Origin: Fremontodendron californicum
Lineage: Eukaryota > Streptophyta > Magnoliopsida > Malvales > Malvaceae
NCBI GenBank assembly: GCA_030761205.1
Contig: JAULJL010000032.1
Coordinates: forward strand, 7,941,134-8,005,133
Direction: 5' to 3'
DNA length: 64,000 nt
The notes beneath the pieces are model-generated. The model had not been told where the DNA came from and made no database searches. It was given only the letters and a program-made list of their open reading frames with translations. Every line of letters starts with the position of its first letter. The first letter of the stretch is position 1. Made by a program: the position numbers and the translations under genes. This document shows positions 23,935-34,548 of the stretch, piece after piece.

Positions 23935-26420
23935 TGTAACACCCTGTCCGGATAATCTACCTAAAATCCGGCAGAGTTTCCTTTCTATCTCAACTATAAC
24001 CCTCCTGCAAATAACACTCAATTTTATATCCTCAACCAGCAGTATTTCTCAATACTATTACCACATATATCCATGCATATTCAAAATTTATTCATGATCA
24101 ATTTATTCTCAAATCAAACATATTGATCTATTGTCTCATATCTTCAAATATATACAATATATGCAGAAATAAACCTATCTCAGCAAGGTTTACTAGATAA
24201 AAACATCAAAAGACCAAATGTTCTAGAAATTTAGATATGATGCCCACCACGTTAATATACTCTTGAAGTGAAGAGTAGAGGAAAGCAGCAATCCCGACAC
24301 CTAACTGTGTCCTGAAAATTAGATATAAGAGGAGGTGAGATATATGAATATCTCAATGAGTAGACAACATTTAAAGCGTGTGAAAACCATAATGGTAATC
24401 TGTAAAGCATAATTGACATTTTCAAAATAAATAATAATAAAATCATAATGAGTAATTCAAAGACGTAGCAAGCTTTTCAAATGTATAACAATATTATAAT
24501 ATTAAATCAATGTATTAAATCTGTGAAGTAAATCAAGTTACGTATAATTGGGCTCCAACTTTCTGTCATGCACAAGAATACATCCATGAAATAACCAGGC
24601 AATATCCATGTAGGCATACTAGTAGCCGGCCCCAAAGGCCAATACCACCATAGGACGCCCCAAAGGCATATGTGTCGCTATGATGTGCCCCCAAAAGGCA
24701 AATATAACGGGATAGGGACTCTGGAGGTGGCTCCCACCACAAAGGCACAGCACGCAGCTCCCATACCCCAGTCTAATATCACGGAATGGGGACTCTGGAG
24801 GTGGCTCCCGCCACAAAGGCGTAGCACGCAGCTCCCGTATTCCGGTCTAATATCACGGAATGGGGACTCTGGAGGTGGCTCCCACCACAAAGGCGTAGCA
24901 CGCAGCTCCCGTATTCCGGTCAAGGAAATAATCTCATACATTAAGTCAGGTGGAGCCAAAACCATGTACGTCAAATTCTATGTAAAATCATATTTCATAA
25001 ATCAACCAACTTACTCGATATAATATTTCTTAAAATAAAAATACTTTAATAACAAATCAATTCATATGATTAAATATCGTATATACCTTTAATATGTAAA
25101 ATAAATATTATGTTAAAAATATATATATATAATTATAATTAAAGAAATTTCAAATAACTATAGTTGTTGTCTACTCACAATCCTTGAGATGATCTCACTG
25201 TACACCTCGACCTGAAACTTCGGGATCCACAAGTGACGTCGGATCTACGTGGCCTAGAGATTAACAATAATTAGTATCTATACATGCTCAAAGCATTACA
25301 CAATTTTTGAATGTAACTTAAGTCCCATAAATCTACCCCATATACTAATTTCTCATACTCAAAACAACATATCCTTAATTTTTAATATCATTTCCATAAT
25401 CATTTCCTCCATAATTCAACTCCATAATCATGTCCTTATCAAATTCGTTTCTAGTATTCCATGCCTTAGAGATTTTCATAATCCATAACCATCCTTTGGT
25501 ACTATATTTCTCTTAAGCAATAAATTCCTTAATATCAAGTTAGATTAGAAAATCATAACTTGAGTTTGGTAAGGAATTTGGAAGTGATTCCAATTGTTTT
25601 ATTTCAACCAATATGTCTAATTTATGAATAAAATAACTAACTTATACAACTAGAACAAAATTTTGATCAAATTTGATAAATCCCGAAACCATGCTGAAAC
25701 AGGGATCAACACAGAACAGTCAACTTCACCGAATTTTATCTTTTTAACCGCTTATCGGTTTTAGGTGATTCAAAAACCAAAATTCTCATATTGAAGTCTA
25801 GTTTATAGGAAAAATATCAAAAAAATACAAACCCTAATGTGCCGAACCCAGAAAATCCGAACAGAAAGCATGCTCAACTTCCCCTGTTTTGCTTTTTCTT
25901 CCCATTTTCTTGTTCATGCTTTCAAATCCTTTTAATTCTTACCAAGTTGAGTAAAATTCATACTTAATAGATGGATTTCAGACCTTAACATGTTTATGGA
26001 GCTAAGATCTTAGCATGCTCAAGTAGAATATCTAAAGAAAAGGAAGAATTTATCAAGAAACTAACCTTGGATGTAATTATTGTTGAGATTTTTGGTGGAG
26101 TTGTTTGAAGAGAAATGTTGGAGGAGATGAAGAAATTTGAGAGGGGAGGGTGCCGGCTAGCTCATTTAGAAATGAAGATGTCTAGAGTTTTCGGGAGAAA
26201 ATATGAACATAAGAGATATTTTTTTGTTTTTGGTATAATTGCATATTAGTCCCTCAACTCTTTATAAATAACCATGAAGCCCCTAAACTTTTTAATATAT
26301 TCAATTTGATCCTTTCTTCTTTTATTTCCTTCACTTATAACTTCTTACCAATTTCCAAGTTTGTCCTTAAAATTTTCGGGATTTAACTTTACATGATTAT
26401 ACGTAACCTCGGTTGTTACA
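23935..26420 (-). repeat. 3' LTR of element B
   Basis: It is 2486 bp, equal in length to the other LTR. It contains the 74-bp GC-rich array (about 24705-24925) and a TATA-type box seen on the minus strand near 26265. Its boundaries are set by the inverted termini and the target duplication. Confidence 0.95.
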
Positions 26421-26434
26421 ACTTACCCCCCATA
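26421..26434 (-). other. Polypurine tract of element B
   Basis: On the minus strand this reads TATGGGGGGTAAGT directly before the 3' LTR. It has the same position and form as in element A. Confidence 0.8.
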
Positions 26435-26455
26435 TAAAAATTTCGTCCTCGAATT

Positions 26456-28306
26456 TTACTTACCAACTTGATTGAATAAGTGAGGATATTGAGTCCGCAT
26501 ATCTTCCTCCCTTTCCCATGTAGCTTCTTCGTATAAATGATTCCTCCAAAGAACTTTCACTAATGGAATAGTCTTAGTCCTTAGAACTTGGTCCCTTCTA
26601 TCCAAAATCTCAACCGGCTGCTCTTCATAAGTTAAGTTTTCCTCAATTTCCATAGGCAAATCCTTCAATATATGTGAAGAATCGAAAATGTACTTTCGAA
26701 GCATGGAAACATGGAACACATTATGAATTCGTGACAACTTTTCTGGTAAGGCCAATCTATAAGCAACTGGGCCAATCCGTTCAATGATCTCATACGGCCC
26801 TATATATCGAGGGCCCAACTTTCCTCGTCTTCCAAACCGGATTACTCCTTTCCTAGGAGTCACTTTTAAAAACACCATATCACCAACTTCAAACTCTAAA
26901 TCTTTTCTCCGATTATCTGCATAGCTCTTTTGTCGATCTTGAGCTATTTTTATCTTTTCCCGAATTACCTTAACTTTGTCTGCAGTCATCATAACAATTT
27001 CTGGACCTAGTAATTTCCTTTCATCTATATCATCCCAACACACCGGAGTTCTGCACTTCCTTCCATATAAAGCTTCAAACGGAGCCATGTCGATGCTGGA
27101 CTGATAACTATTGTTATACGCAAACTCTGCTAGAGGCAAGTGTTCATCCCAATTTCCTTTGAATTCCATAATACAAGATCTGAGCATATCTTCCAAAACT
27201 TGAATTGTCCGTTCAGATTGTCCATCCGTCTGAGGATGAAAAGCAGTACTGAACTTGAGTTTAGTGCCCATAGCATTCTGCAAACTTGGCCAAAATCGAG
27301 ATGTGAATCGGGGGTCTCGATCAGATACAATCGATACTGGGGCACCATGTAACCTAACAATTTCATTCACATAAAGTTTAGCCAATCTTTCCATGGAAAA
27401 AGTCTTCTTGACTGGCAAAAAGTGAGCTGATTTTGTCAGACGATCAACAATCACCCAAATGCTGTCATAACCAGACTGTGTTCTTGGCAATCCCGAAACG
27501 AAATCCATAGCAATATCTTCCCACTTCCATTGAGGAATAGGTAGGGGGTTCAATTTCCCAGAAGGTTTTTGATGCTCGGCTTTAATTTGTTGGCATACCA
27601 AGCATCTAGAAACAAACTCAGCTATGTCTCGTTTCATACCTTGCCACCAATAATGTTCTCTTAGGTTCGATACATCTTCACGCTACCGGGATGTAACGCA
27701 TATGGTGCATTATGAGCTTCCTCCAAAATCACCTTCCGGAGTTCTTCATCCTGAGGCACACAAAGCCTATTTCTCATTATCAGTACATCATCATCCTTTA
27801 ATTGATAGTCAATCCTTACACCATCCCTTACTTCTTGCTTTAACTTTACCAGCATAGGGTCATTATTTTGTGCTTCACGTATCCAATCAATATGAATCGG
27901 TTTAACCTTCAAGTGGGCTATCAGGAGATTATTCTCATCAATCATCAATTCTAAAGGTAAAGACTTCAACTCATTTTGTAAGGGTTTCTGAATTGCCCTG
28001 ATATGAGCAAGAGAACTAGAAGACTTTCTACTAAGAGCATCGGCCACTACATTGGCCTTTCCTGGGTGGTAGTCAATTATACAGTCATAATCTTTTATCA
28101 ATTCCAACCATCTCCTTTGCCTCAAATTTAATTCTTTCTGATCCATCAGATATTTCAGACTCTTATGATCAGTGTAGATTGTACATTTTTCTCCAAATAA
28201 ATAATGCCTCCAAAATTTCAGTGCAAACACCACTGCCGCTAACTCTAAATCATGAGTGGGATAGTTTTGCTCATGCTGTTTCAGTTGTCGAGAAGCATAA
28301 GCTATC
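26456..28306 (-). pseudogene. Element B pol, downstream part: RNase H, integrase, chromodomain
   Basis: Read from 28306 downward, RNase H continues straight out of the codon interrupted by element C. Next come the spacer and the integrase zinc domain. A 1-bp deletion near 27661 (element A has CCTTAAG where B has CCTAAG) shifts the frame and creates a stop. The integrase core (D-D-E) and the chromodomain are then open from 27637 to the stop at 26456. The chromodomain lies at about 26500-26620. The protein is very similar to that of element A but lacks the two stops found there. Confidence 0.92.
28302..28306. repeat. Target-site duplication of element C, left copy
   Basis: CTATC is duplicated exactly at 38783-38787. 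The uninterrupted target is seen in element A as the complementary sequence near 2160. Confidence 0.96.
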
Positions 28307-30192
28307 TGATAACTCGTATAATTATATAGTTTTTAGTTATGTTTTATTATTGTTTTGTGTCAAATACGAGTTATTATTGCTTAGTCTACTTGTGTTTATG
28401 ATCTTTTATATTTTTATGTAATTTGGTGTTTTTCATGAGTTTCTTTGAGTGATTTCAGATCACTAGGTTAAATCAAGAATTAAGGGCAAATCCAATTCAG
28501 TTCCAGTTCCGACACCTTTTGCCATATCAGCTATATCTGGAGTTTCACCAAAGCATTAAGGCTGAAATTTTGACAGTACAAAGTTAAGAGGCATATCTAT
28601 CTTTTTCATGTTTTACACTTCTTGAAACGGAGTCGTTTTCCCTACCGAAATCAACCATCAAGTTGGCTGATGTGCAATGACGTCTGTTCTGCACCGTTTT
28701 GGTATTTTGACCATATCTTCTGATCCACATGAGACAATGATCTGATTTCAACGGCTATAGATCCGTAACTGATAGGGGTATATTTTTCTAGAAGACCATT
28801 TGATCAGATCGAGCCTCCAACATTGACAAAAGCGACCATCAATCTGGCTGATCAGAATTGTCATACAATATGACGAAAATTGTTAGAAAAATGCACCCAC
28901 CTATTATACCTACCTTTGAAATTTATAAAGCTTGTCTCTTGTCATTTAGCTCTCCAAAATGTGTATAAATAGAGGGCCTTGGATGAGCATTAAATTGTAG
29001 ATTGGTAGGATATTAGCCATTGTAATAAAATTCTCTAAGTTTTCTTCTTCTTTCCTTTCTCTAGTTTTCTTTTTCTTTATTTACTTATGCTTCTTACATT
29101 TTTTTTTCATTTTATTCATATCTAGTATGTGTTGCTAATCATATTGTTGAGGTGATGAGGTGAAGCTCTTGGTAAATGCTAAGGTTAGTCTCTTAAACAT
29201 GAGCTAAAATGAATCATCATTTATAAACACTAGTATAGATAATATTTTCTTTTGGTTTAAAATCATACTTACAAAGTAGGGATCTTGATTCATTATTGAC
29301 AAGGAAAATGGCACAGTAAATGCTTGGTTTCATAACCTTGATTTGTTGTAGACATATACCTTGGCATAAGGAATGCTTGGACTCTTTTTATGATATTAGC
29401 CATTGTAATAAAATTCTCTAAGTTTTCTTCTTCTTTCCTTTCTCTAGTTTTTTTTTTATTTACTTATGCTTCTTACATTTCTTTTCATTTTATTCATATC
29501 TAGTATGTGTTGCTAATCATATTGTTGAGGTGATGAGGTGAAGCTCTTGGTAAATGCTAAGGTTAGTCTCTTAAACATGAGCTAAAATGAATCATCATTT
29601 ATAAACACTAGTATAGATAATATGTTCTTTTGGTTTAAAATCATACTTGCAAAGTAGGGATCTTGATTCATTATTGACAATGAAAATGGCACAGTAAATG
29701 CTTGGTTTCATAACCTTGATTTGTTGTAGACATATACCTTGGCATAAGGAATGCTTGGACTCTTTTTATGAGTTTTGAGGACACCAAATGAACATAATAT
29801 CATATGCTATGGACGTTGGACAATTTGGACTGAATTGCTAAACCTTCCGATTGGAATCTCCCTTATGTGTGAATTTCAATTGTGTAATAAAACAAGATTA
29901 ATCTTAGCATAACACCAAGAGTGGATTCTCTAACCTCAACATCTTTTCTTATTGTTTTTTTTTTATATCTTGTTTAATTTCTTTTATATTTTGTTTATTT
30001 TGTTCTCTAATATCTTGTTTATCTTATTTTGTTGTTGATTCCCTAATATCTTGTTTACTTTCTTTGTCTTATATATTTATAAACTTATACTTACTAATAC
30101 GCTTCCCTGTGGTTCGACCTCGGACACCCGAGAATTTTTTACTTGAACATAACCTGCACTTGGGTTTACAACTCTTAATTGAGTCTCCATCA
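28307..30192 (+). repeat. 5' LTR of element C (1886 bp, with internal duplication)
   Basis: Its boundaries are set by the TGAT/ATCA termini, the target duplication and the PBS. It is 381 bp longer than the 3' LTR. The extra length is a tandem duplication: the segment starting ATATTAGCCATTGTAATAAA appears at about 29010 and again at about 29391. Each copy carries an AATAAA signal. Confidence 0.94.
28964..28972 (+). promoter_or_regulatory. TATA box of the element C 5' LTR
   Basis: TATAAATAG matches the plant TATA consensus. It is present unchanged at 37935-37943 in the 3' LTR. It would place transcription start near 28995, with the AATAAA at 29024-29029 inside the R region. Confidence 0.7.
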
Positions 30193-30198
30193 AGTTTT

Positions 30199-30216
30199 TG
30201 GCGCCATTGCCGGGGA
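30199..30216 (+). other. Primer-binding site of element C (tRNA-Asp)
   Basis: TGGCGCCATTGCCGGGGA starts 6 bases after the LTR. It pairs with the 3' end of plant tRNA-Asp(GTC) except for one base. This PBS is typical of Athila elements. Confidence 0.88.
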
Positions 30217-30470
30217 GGCAATACTAAGTATATAAGTTTATAAGTATATTTATTTTTATTTTTATTGGCTGGTTATACCGCCTAATTTTCTATATATTTA
30301 TATTTATATTGTATATTAACTTTGTTTTATTTTTATTGGCTGGTTATACCGCCTAATCTGTATATTAACTTTGTTTTATGCTTGTTTGGCGACGTGATTT
30401 TAGATCTCGTCGTTTAGTTAGATTTTATTGTGAAACTTTTTCAGGTAATCTTTCTAATACAACTCCTACC
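30217..30470 (+). other. Leader of element C with a direct repeat and splice-site-like motifs
   Basis: TTATTGGCTGGTTATACCGC and its flanks occur twice (about 30263 and 30336). TTTTTCAG|GTAATC at 30439-30450 looks like an acceptor and also fits a donor consensus (CAG|GTAAT). It lies 26 bases before the gag ATG. Two further donor-like AAG|GTTAGT sites lie upstream in the LTR, after 29183 and after 29561. Confidence 0.5.
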
Positions 30471-32468
30471 ATGGCTGACAATGAAAGTGTTCATGCTGAA
30501 GATGAGAACAGACAAGTACGCACCATGCGTGACTACTTGCAACCAACTCGAAGCTCATCACCCTCTTGTTTTATTTTTCCTCTCAATGCAAACAACTTTC
30601 GTTTTAAACCAGGTATGATAGCTTTGCTTCCAAATTTCCATGGGTTAGAATCGGAAAGTGCTTACTCGTTTCTAAAAGACTTCGAAGATGTATGTGTCAC
30701 CTTTAATGACCAACAATGTACAAATGAAATTGTCAAGCTAAAATTATTTCCTTTTTCTTTAAAAGATAAAGCAAAAATTTGGCTTCATAATTTAAAACCA
30801 AGGTCAATTGGCACATGGCAAGAATTACAAACTGAGTTTCTAAAGAAATTTTTTCCAGCACATAAAACTACTGCTTTGAAAAGACAGATTCAAAATTTCA
30901 ATCAAAATCAAAATGAAGCATTTTTTCAGTGCTGGGAGCGTTTTAAAGATTTGTTAAGTTCTTGTCCACATCATGGTTTTGAAAAATGGCGTCTTATTAG
31001 TTTCTTTTATGAAAGTTTAACTCCCAAAACTAAACAATTTGTTGAAACAATGTGTAACGGTGAGTTTCTAGAAAAAGAACCTGAAGAAGCCTTTGACTAC
31101 CTAGACCATTTGGCAGATAACTCTCAAGCCTGGCACACAGATAATTCCTCTGAAAGTTCCAATAGATCTAATCTTGTTTCTAACAGAGGTAAATATCATT
31201 TTAGTCAAGAAGATGAGATAAAAGCTAAAGTAGCTAATTTGGCTAGAAAGATTGAAGCCATGGAACTTAGAGAAGTAAAAGAAGTCAAAACGGTTAAAAA
31301 TGAAGAAAGTTGTGGAATTTGTGAAATCATGGGACACCCCACTTCTGAATGTCCAAACATTCCCATTTTTAAAGAAGCGTTGCATGATCAAGTAAATTCC
31401 ATAAACCCATTTAAAAAGCCTTTTCCTTCTTCTTACTCTGAAACGTATAACCCTGAATGGAGAGATCATCCCAACTTCAGTTGGCGGAATAATAATCATG
31501 TTCAGGTACCACAATCTCAAAAGCCGAGCAACATTTTTTCCTATCAACCTTCACGTGTACAAACCTTGGAAGAGACATTGCAAGCATTCATGCAAACACA
31601 AGCAAATGTGAATAACCAAACTTCACAGGACATCAATGAGATCAAAAACACCTTGTCCACATTGACAGCTTCATTACGCACTCAAGAAAAAGGTAAGTTT
31701 CCTGCTCAACCTCAGCCTAACCCTTCTACTCAATGTTTTGTTTCTTGCTCTAATGAAACTCAACAGGAAAATGCCAGTTCTATCACAACTCTTCGAAGTG
31801 GAAAGGCAATTGACAAAAACATTCCATCAAAAGACCAAGATCCTCCTTCCCCTCCGAAAAGTAACGGTAAGGATGATGGTAAGTCTGAACTTCTTGAAAA
31901 TTTGGACAAAGAAAAAGGTATGCATCTTGCTCCTTTTCCTCAAAGGTTGCAAACAATAAAGAATTTGAATCAAAATGCAGAAATTTATGAACTTTTCAAA
32001 CAAGTTAAGATTAACATTCCTTTATTGGATGCAATCAAACAAGTTCCATCTTATGCTAAATTTTTGAAGGACATGTGCACATTTAAAAGGAAACATAATG
32101 TACAAAAGAAAGCATTTCTGACGGAAAGTGTGAGCTCAATCATTCAGCACCTTACTCCACCAAAATTCAAAGATCCTGGATGTCCAACAATCTCATGCAT
32201 CATTGGAAACACTAGAATAGAACGTGCATTGCTTGATCTTGGTGCTAGTGTTAATCTTTTGCCTTTTTCTGTTTATCAACAGTTAGGTTTAGGTGAACTC
32301 AAGGAAACACCTGTTACACTTCAACTAGCTGATCGTTCTGTAAAAATTCCTCGAGGGATAGTTGAAGATGTTTTGGTTCAAATTGATAATTTTACTTCCC
32401 TGTTGATTTTATTGTTTTGGACACACATCCTGTTTCAAATCCAAATGTTCAAATTCCTGTTATATTAG
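30471..32468 (+). CDS. Element C gag and protease (Athila-type)
   Basis: The start at 30471 (ACCATGGC) is preferred over the upstream in-frame ATG at 30378, because it has strong context and lies after the splice-like site at 30444. The retrotransposon gag domain occupies about residues 40-240, including LFPFSLKDKAKIWLHNL and WQELQTEFLKKFFPAHKT. A zinc knuckle C-x2-C-x4-H-x4-C starts at residue 281. A retroviral-type protease motif LLDLGASVNLLP lies near residue 589. A T is missing in the run near 32390-32395, so the last about 25 residues are out of frame. The proper protease end (VILGRPFLA) continues in another frame. Gag would build particles and package element RNA; protease would mature them. 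Confidence 0.9.
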   Translation: MADNESVHAEDENRQVRTMRDYLQPTRSSSPSCFIFPLNANNFRFKPGMIALLPNFHGLESESAYSFLKDFEDVCVTFNDQQCTNEIVKLKLFPFSLKDKAKIWLHNLKPRSIGTWQELQTEFLKKFFPAHKTTALKRQIQNFNQNQNEAFFQCWERFKDLLSSCPHHGFEKWRLISFFYESLTPKTKQFVETMCNGEFLEKEPEEAFDYLDHLADNSQAWHTDNSSESSNRSNLVSNRGKYHFSQEDEIKAKVANLARKIEAMELREVKEVKTVKNEESCGICEIMGHPTSECPNIPIFKEALHDQVNSINPFKKPFPSSYSETYNPEWRDHPNFSWRNNNHVQVPQSQKPSNIFSYQPSRVQTLEETLQAFMQTQANVNNQTSQDINEIKNTLSTLTASLRTQEKGKFPAQPQPNPSTQCFVSCSNETQQENASSITTLRSGKAIDKNIPSKDQDPPSPPKSNGKDDGKSELLENLDKEKGMHLAPFPQRLQTIKNLNQNAEIYELFKQVKINIPLLDAIKQVPSYAKFLKDMCTFKRKHNVQKKAFLTESVSSIIQHLTPPKFKDPGCPTISCIIGNTRIERALLDLGASVNLLPFSVYQQLGLGELKETPVTLQLADRSVKIPRGIVEDVLVQIDNFTSLLILLFWTHILFQIQMFKFLLY

Positions 32469-33454
32469 GCCGTCCATTTCTTGCAACTTCTAATGCTCTG
32501 ATAAATTGCAGGAATGGTATTTTGAACATTTCTTTTGGAAATATGACTTTAGAATTAAATGTGTTCAACATTTTCAAGCAACCTGGTGATGATTCAGAAG
32601 TACATGAAGTGGATTTCATTGAAGAACTTGTTCATGAACATCTCACCACTACCACATTCCATGATCCTTTAGAAGCTTATTTAATTGAATGTGAGTTTTA
32701 TAATGCTTCAGAAATTTCACACACTGATTCTTTGTTAAATTCTTTTCAGGATAAGCATCGTTGGAAACAAAAGTTTGAGGAACTCCCATCACTCACAAAT
32801 GTCACTGTACCATCAACTATTGAACCGCCCAAGCTGGATTTAAAACCATTGCCATCCGAGCTAAAATATTCCTTTTTGGGAAAAATTCCTTCTCAATGGA
32901 GCCCCCAAGATAAAAGGAAGTTTCTGAATGAGGTAAAGAAGTTCTACTGGGATGACCCTTACTTGTTCAAATATTGTCCTGATCAAATTTTTCGAAGATG
33001 CATTCCGGACAACGAGGTAAGTAGTGTAATTAAGTTTTGTCATTCCGAGGCATGTGGTGGTCATTTTTCATCAAAGAAAACTGCTGCAAAAATTTTACAG
33101 TGTGGATTTTACTGGCCAACTTTATTCAAAGATGCATATGAGAATTCTAAAATTCATAAAGAAAGAAGTAAAGTCTTTCATGACAAGTTAATTTCAAGAA
33201 AAACATTTGATGTTGGGCAAAAAGTTCTACTTTATAATTCTAGACTTCACATATTTCCTGGTAAGTTGAGATCAAGATGGACTGGCCCATTTGTGGTTAA
33301 GCATGTGTATCATTATGGAGCAGTTGACATTGAGAATCCTCAAAATGGTAACGTATTCAAGGTAAATGGACAAAGACTCAAACTCTTTTTGGAAAATCAT
33401 GTTACTCAAGAAGAGGTTGTTTTTCTTTCTGATCCTTGTTTTGAAAATAACTAG
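32417..33454 (+). pseudogene. Element C protease end plus collapsed pol (RT, RNase H and integrase core deleted)
   Basis: One open frame of 345 codons joins three pieces of an Athila pol: the protease C-terminal part (VILGRPFLATSNALINC), then PSELKYSFLG which normally leads into RT, then at once KFYWDDPYLFKYCPDQ and the integrase zinc-binding segment ending YWPTLFKDAY. A second jump at about 33140 leads to the C-terminal integrase tail (GQKVLLYNSRLHIFPGKL). No YxDD box, RNase H or D-D-E core remains. Both deletion joints keep the frame, so the shortened protein could still be made. There is no obvious own start codon; it would normally follow protease. Confidence 0.87.
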
Positions 33455-33648
33455 ATGTAAATATAATTTTTACTAATTTCCAAAAAAAAAATAATAATAA
33501 TAATACATTTTTTTTAACCCCGGTTAAATGGCGGATAACGGTACTCCGTGATTATTTAAGTCGGTTCCATCAGCTACCCACAAAACTGATATTGTATATA
33601 AATTTCTCTTTCAATTTCTCTTTCATTTTTTTTATTTTTTTTTTCAGG
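33455..33648 (+). promoter_or_regulatory. Pol-to-ORF2 spacer ending in a splice-acceptor-like tract
   Basis: After an A/TAA simple run (about 33482-33503), the stretch ends with a strong T/C tract from about 33602, finishing TTTTTTTTTTCAG at 33647. The next ORF starts 1 base later. A 3' splice site immediately upstream of an internal ORF is the arrangement used for spliced retroviral messages. Confidence 0.5.
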
Positions 33649-34185
33649 ATGGATGATATTCTCAAAAGATTGCAGAAACGATTCCCTCCTTTTCCTCGAA
33701 ATATTTTACTGAAGCTTTACCAAGTTCGATTTGAAAGATTAAGAATGCTTATGCACAAAGGGATTCCTGAAGACATACGTTGGATAATTGAAGCCAAGGT
33801 ACGTGAAGATGAATATCTTCCTGTTTTGCATTTACCAGGTACAGGTAGAAGCACTTTTGCAAAGAAGCGACGAGCAAAGCGCATGAGTTCAAATTGCCAC
33901 AAATGTGCAAGATGGACGTGTAACGGTAAATGTCGTTCTATTGGGATTCCGTCCTCTAATCGAGATGATAAAATTGAATTCATTAAGGATGGACTGAGTA
34001 AGGAGAATTTGGATAATATCCAACTTTCTTTTGAGACGCATCCTAGTGGAGACGTACAAAGAGAAATTCTTGATTTATGGCCGCAATTCCAAAGGGAATG
34101 GCAACATCTTGGGAATCTGATGTTAAAAGACCCTGTTTGCCAGCTTGTAAGAAAACTGGATGGGAAGCATATCCTCGACTCATAG
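33649..34185 (+). CDS. Small basic Cys-cluster protein, carlavirus nucleic-acid-binding-protein-like (ORF2)
   Basis: This is an intact 178-codon ORF; the start is the first ATG after the acceptor-like tract. The N-terminal half is helical-looking and basic. Residues 66-78 form a GRS...KKRRAKR arginine/lysine stretch. Cysteines at 83, 86, 91 and 95 (C-x2-C-x4-C-x3-C) directly follow. A GI...FIKDGLSKE stretch then leads to an acidic C-terminal part. The order GRS, basic patch, CHxC pair and GI...FI..G resembles the Cys-rich nucleic-acid-binding proteins of carlaviruses, which bind nucleic acids and often suppress silencing; the spacing of the second Cys pair is shorter here. The match is by pattern only. 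It is not an env protein, since no membrane segment is present. It lies directly upstream of the LOG gene. Confidence 0.8.
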   Translation: MDDILKRLQKRFPPFPRNILLKLYQVRFERLRMLMHKGIPEDIRWIIEAKVREDEYLPVLHLPGTGRSTFAKKRRAKRMSSNCHKCARWTCNGKCRSIGIPSSNRDDKIEFIKDGLSKENLDNIQLSFETHPSGDVQREILDLWPQFQREWQHLGNLMLKDPVCQLVRKLDGKHILDS

Positions 34186-34548
34186 AAAGCGTTTAAGCCG
34201 TTTCTGGACGTAAAACCAGAGGAAGATGTGAGCCACAATCACAACTACAATAAATGACTTCTCAGCTTTTGGTTTGATTTGCAATAACTTTATTTCGGTT
34301 TAATTTACGTGTTGTTAGATTTGTGTAATTATTCTCGTTTTTTTTTTTGCATTGGTCTTTTACGGTTGATTTTTCTTCTCTTTTTGATTTTCTTCCTGAA
34401 ATCACGCAAAAATCTTTTGTTAGGTTAACATTTTCTTCTGACAGGTCAAATACACTTTCGGCGACATTATTACTCTTGTCTGATTCACTACTCGGTCCTC
34501 TATATATTACACCATGTACTCATTCTCTTTCAGGCACTCGAAAAAAAA
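34186..34548 (+). promoter_or_regulatory. ORF2-to-LOG spacer ending in a splice-acceptor-like site
   Basis: The T-rich spacer ends CATTCTCTTTCAG at 34533, followed by 15 bases with an A9 run and then the LOG ATG. A TATATATTAC stretch at about 34500 could act as a TATA box instead. Either arrangement would give the LOG ORF its own message. Confidence 0.45.

Noticed and set aside
23646..23942. Repetitive 98-codon minus-strand frame
   Set aside because: Product of a 72-bp tandem repeat with a period divisible by three. It is cut by element B and shows no sign of coding.
30378..30470. Upstream in-frame start for element C gag
   Set aside because: The extension lies across the splice-like site and has poor context. 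The ACCATGGC at 30471 begins the conserved gag.
33592..33648. Upstream extension of ORF2 to 33592
   Set aside because: It begins with TTG and runs through the T-rich acceptor-like tract; the ATG at 33649 is the sensible start.
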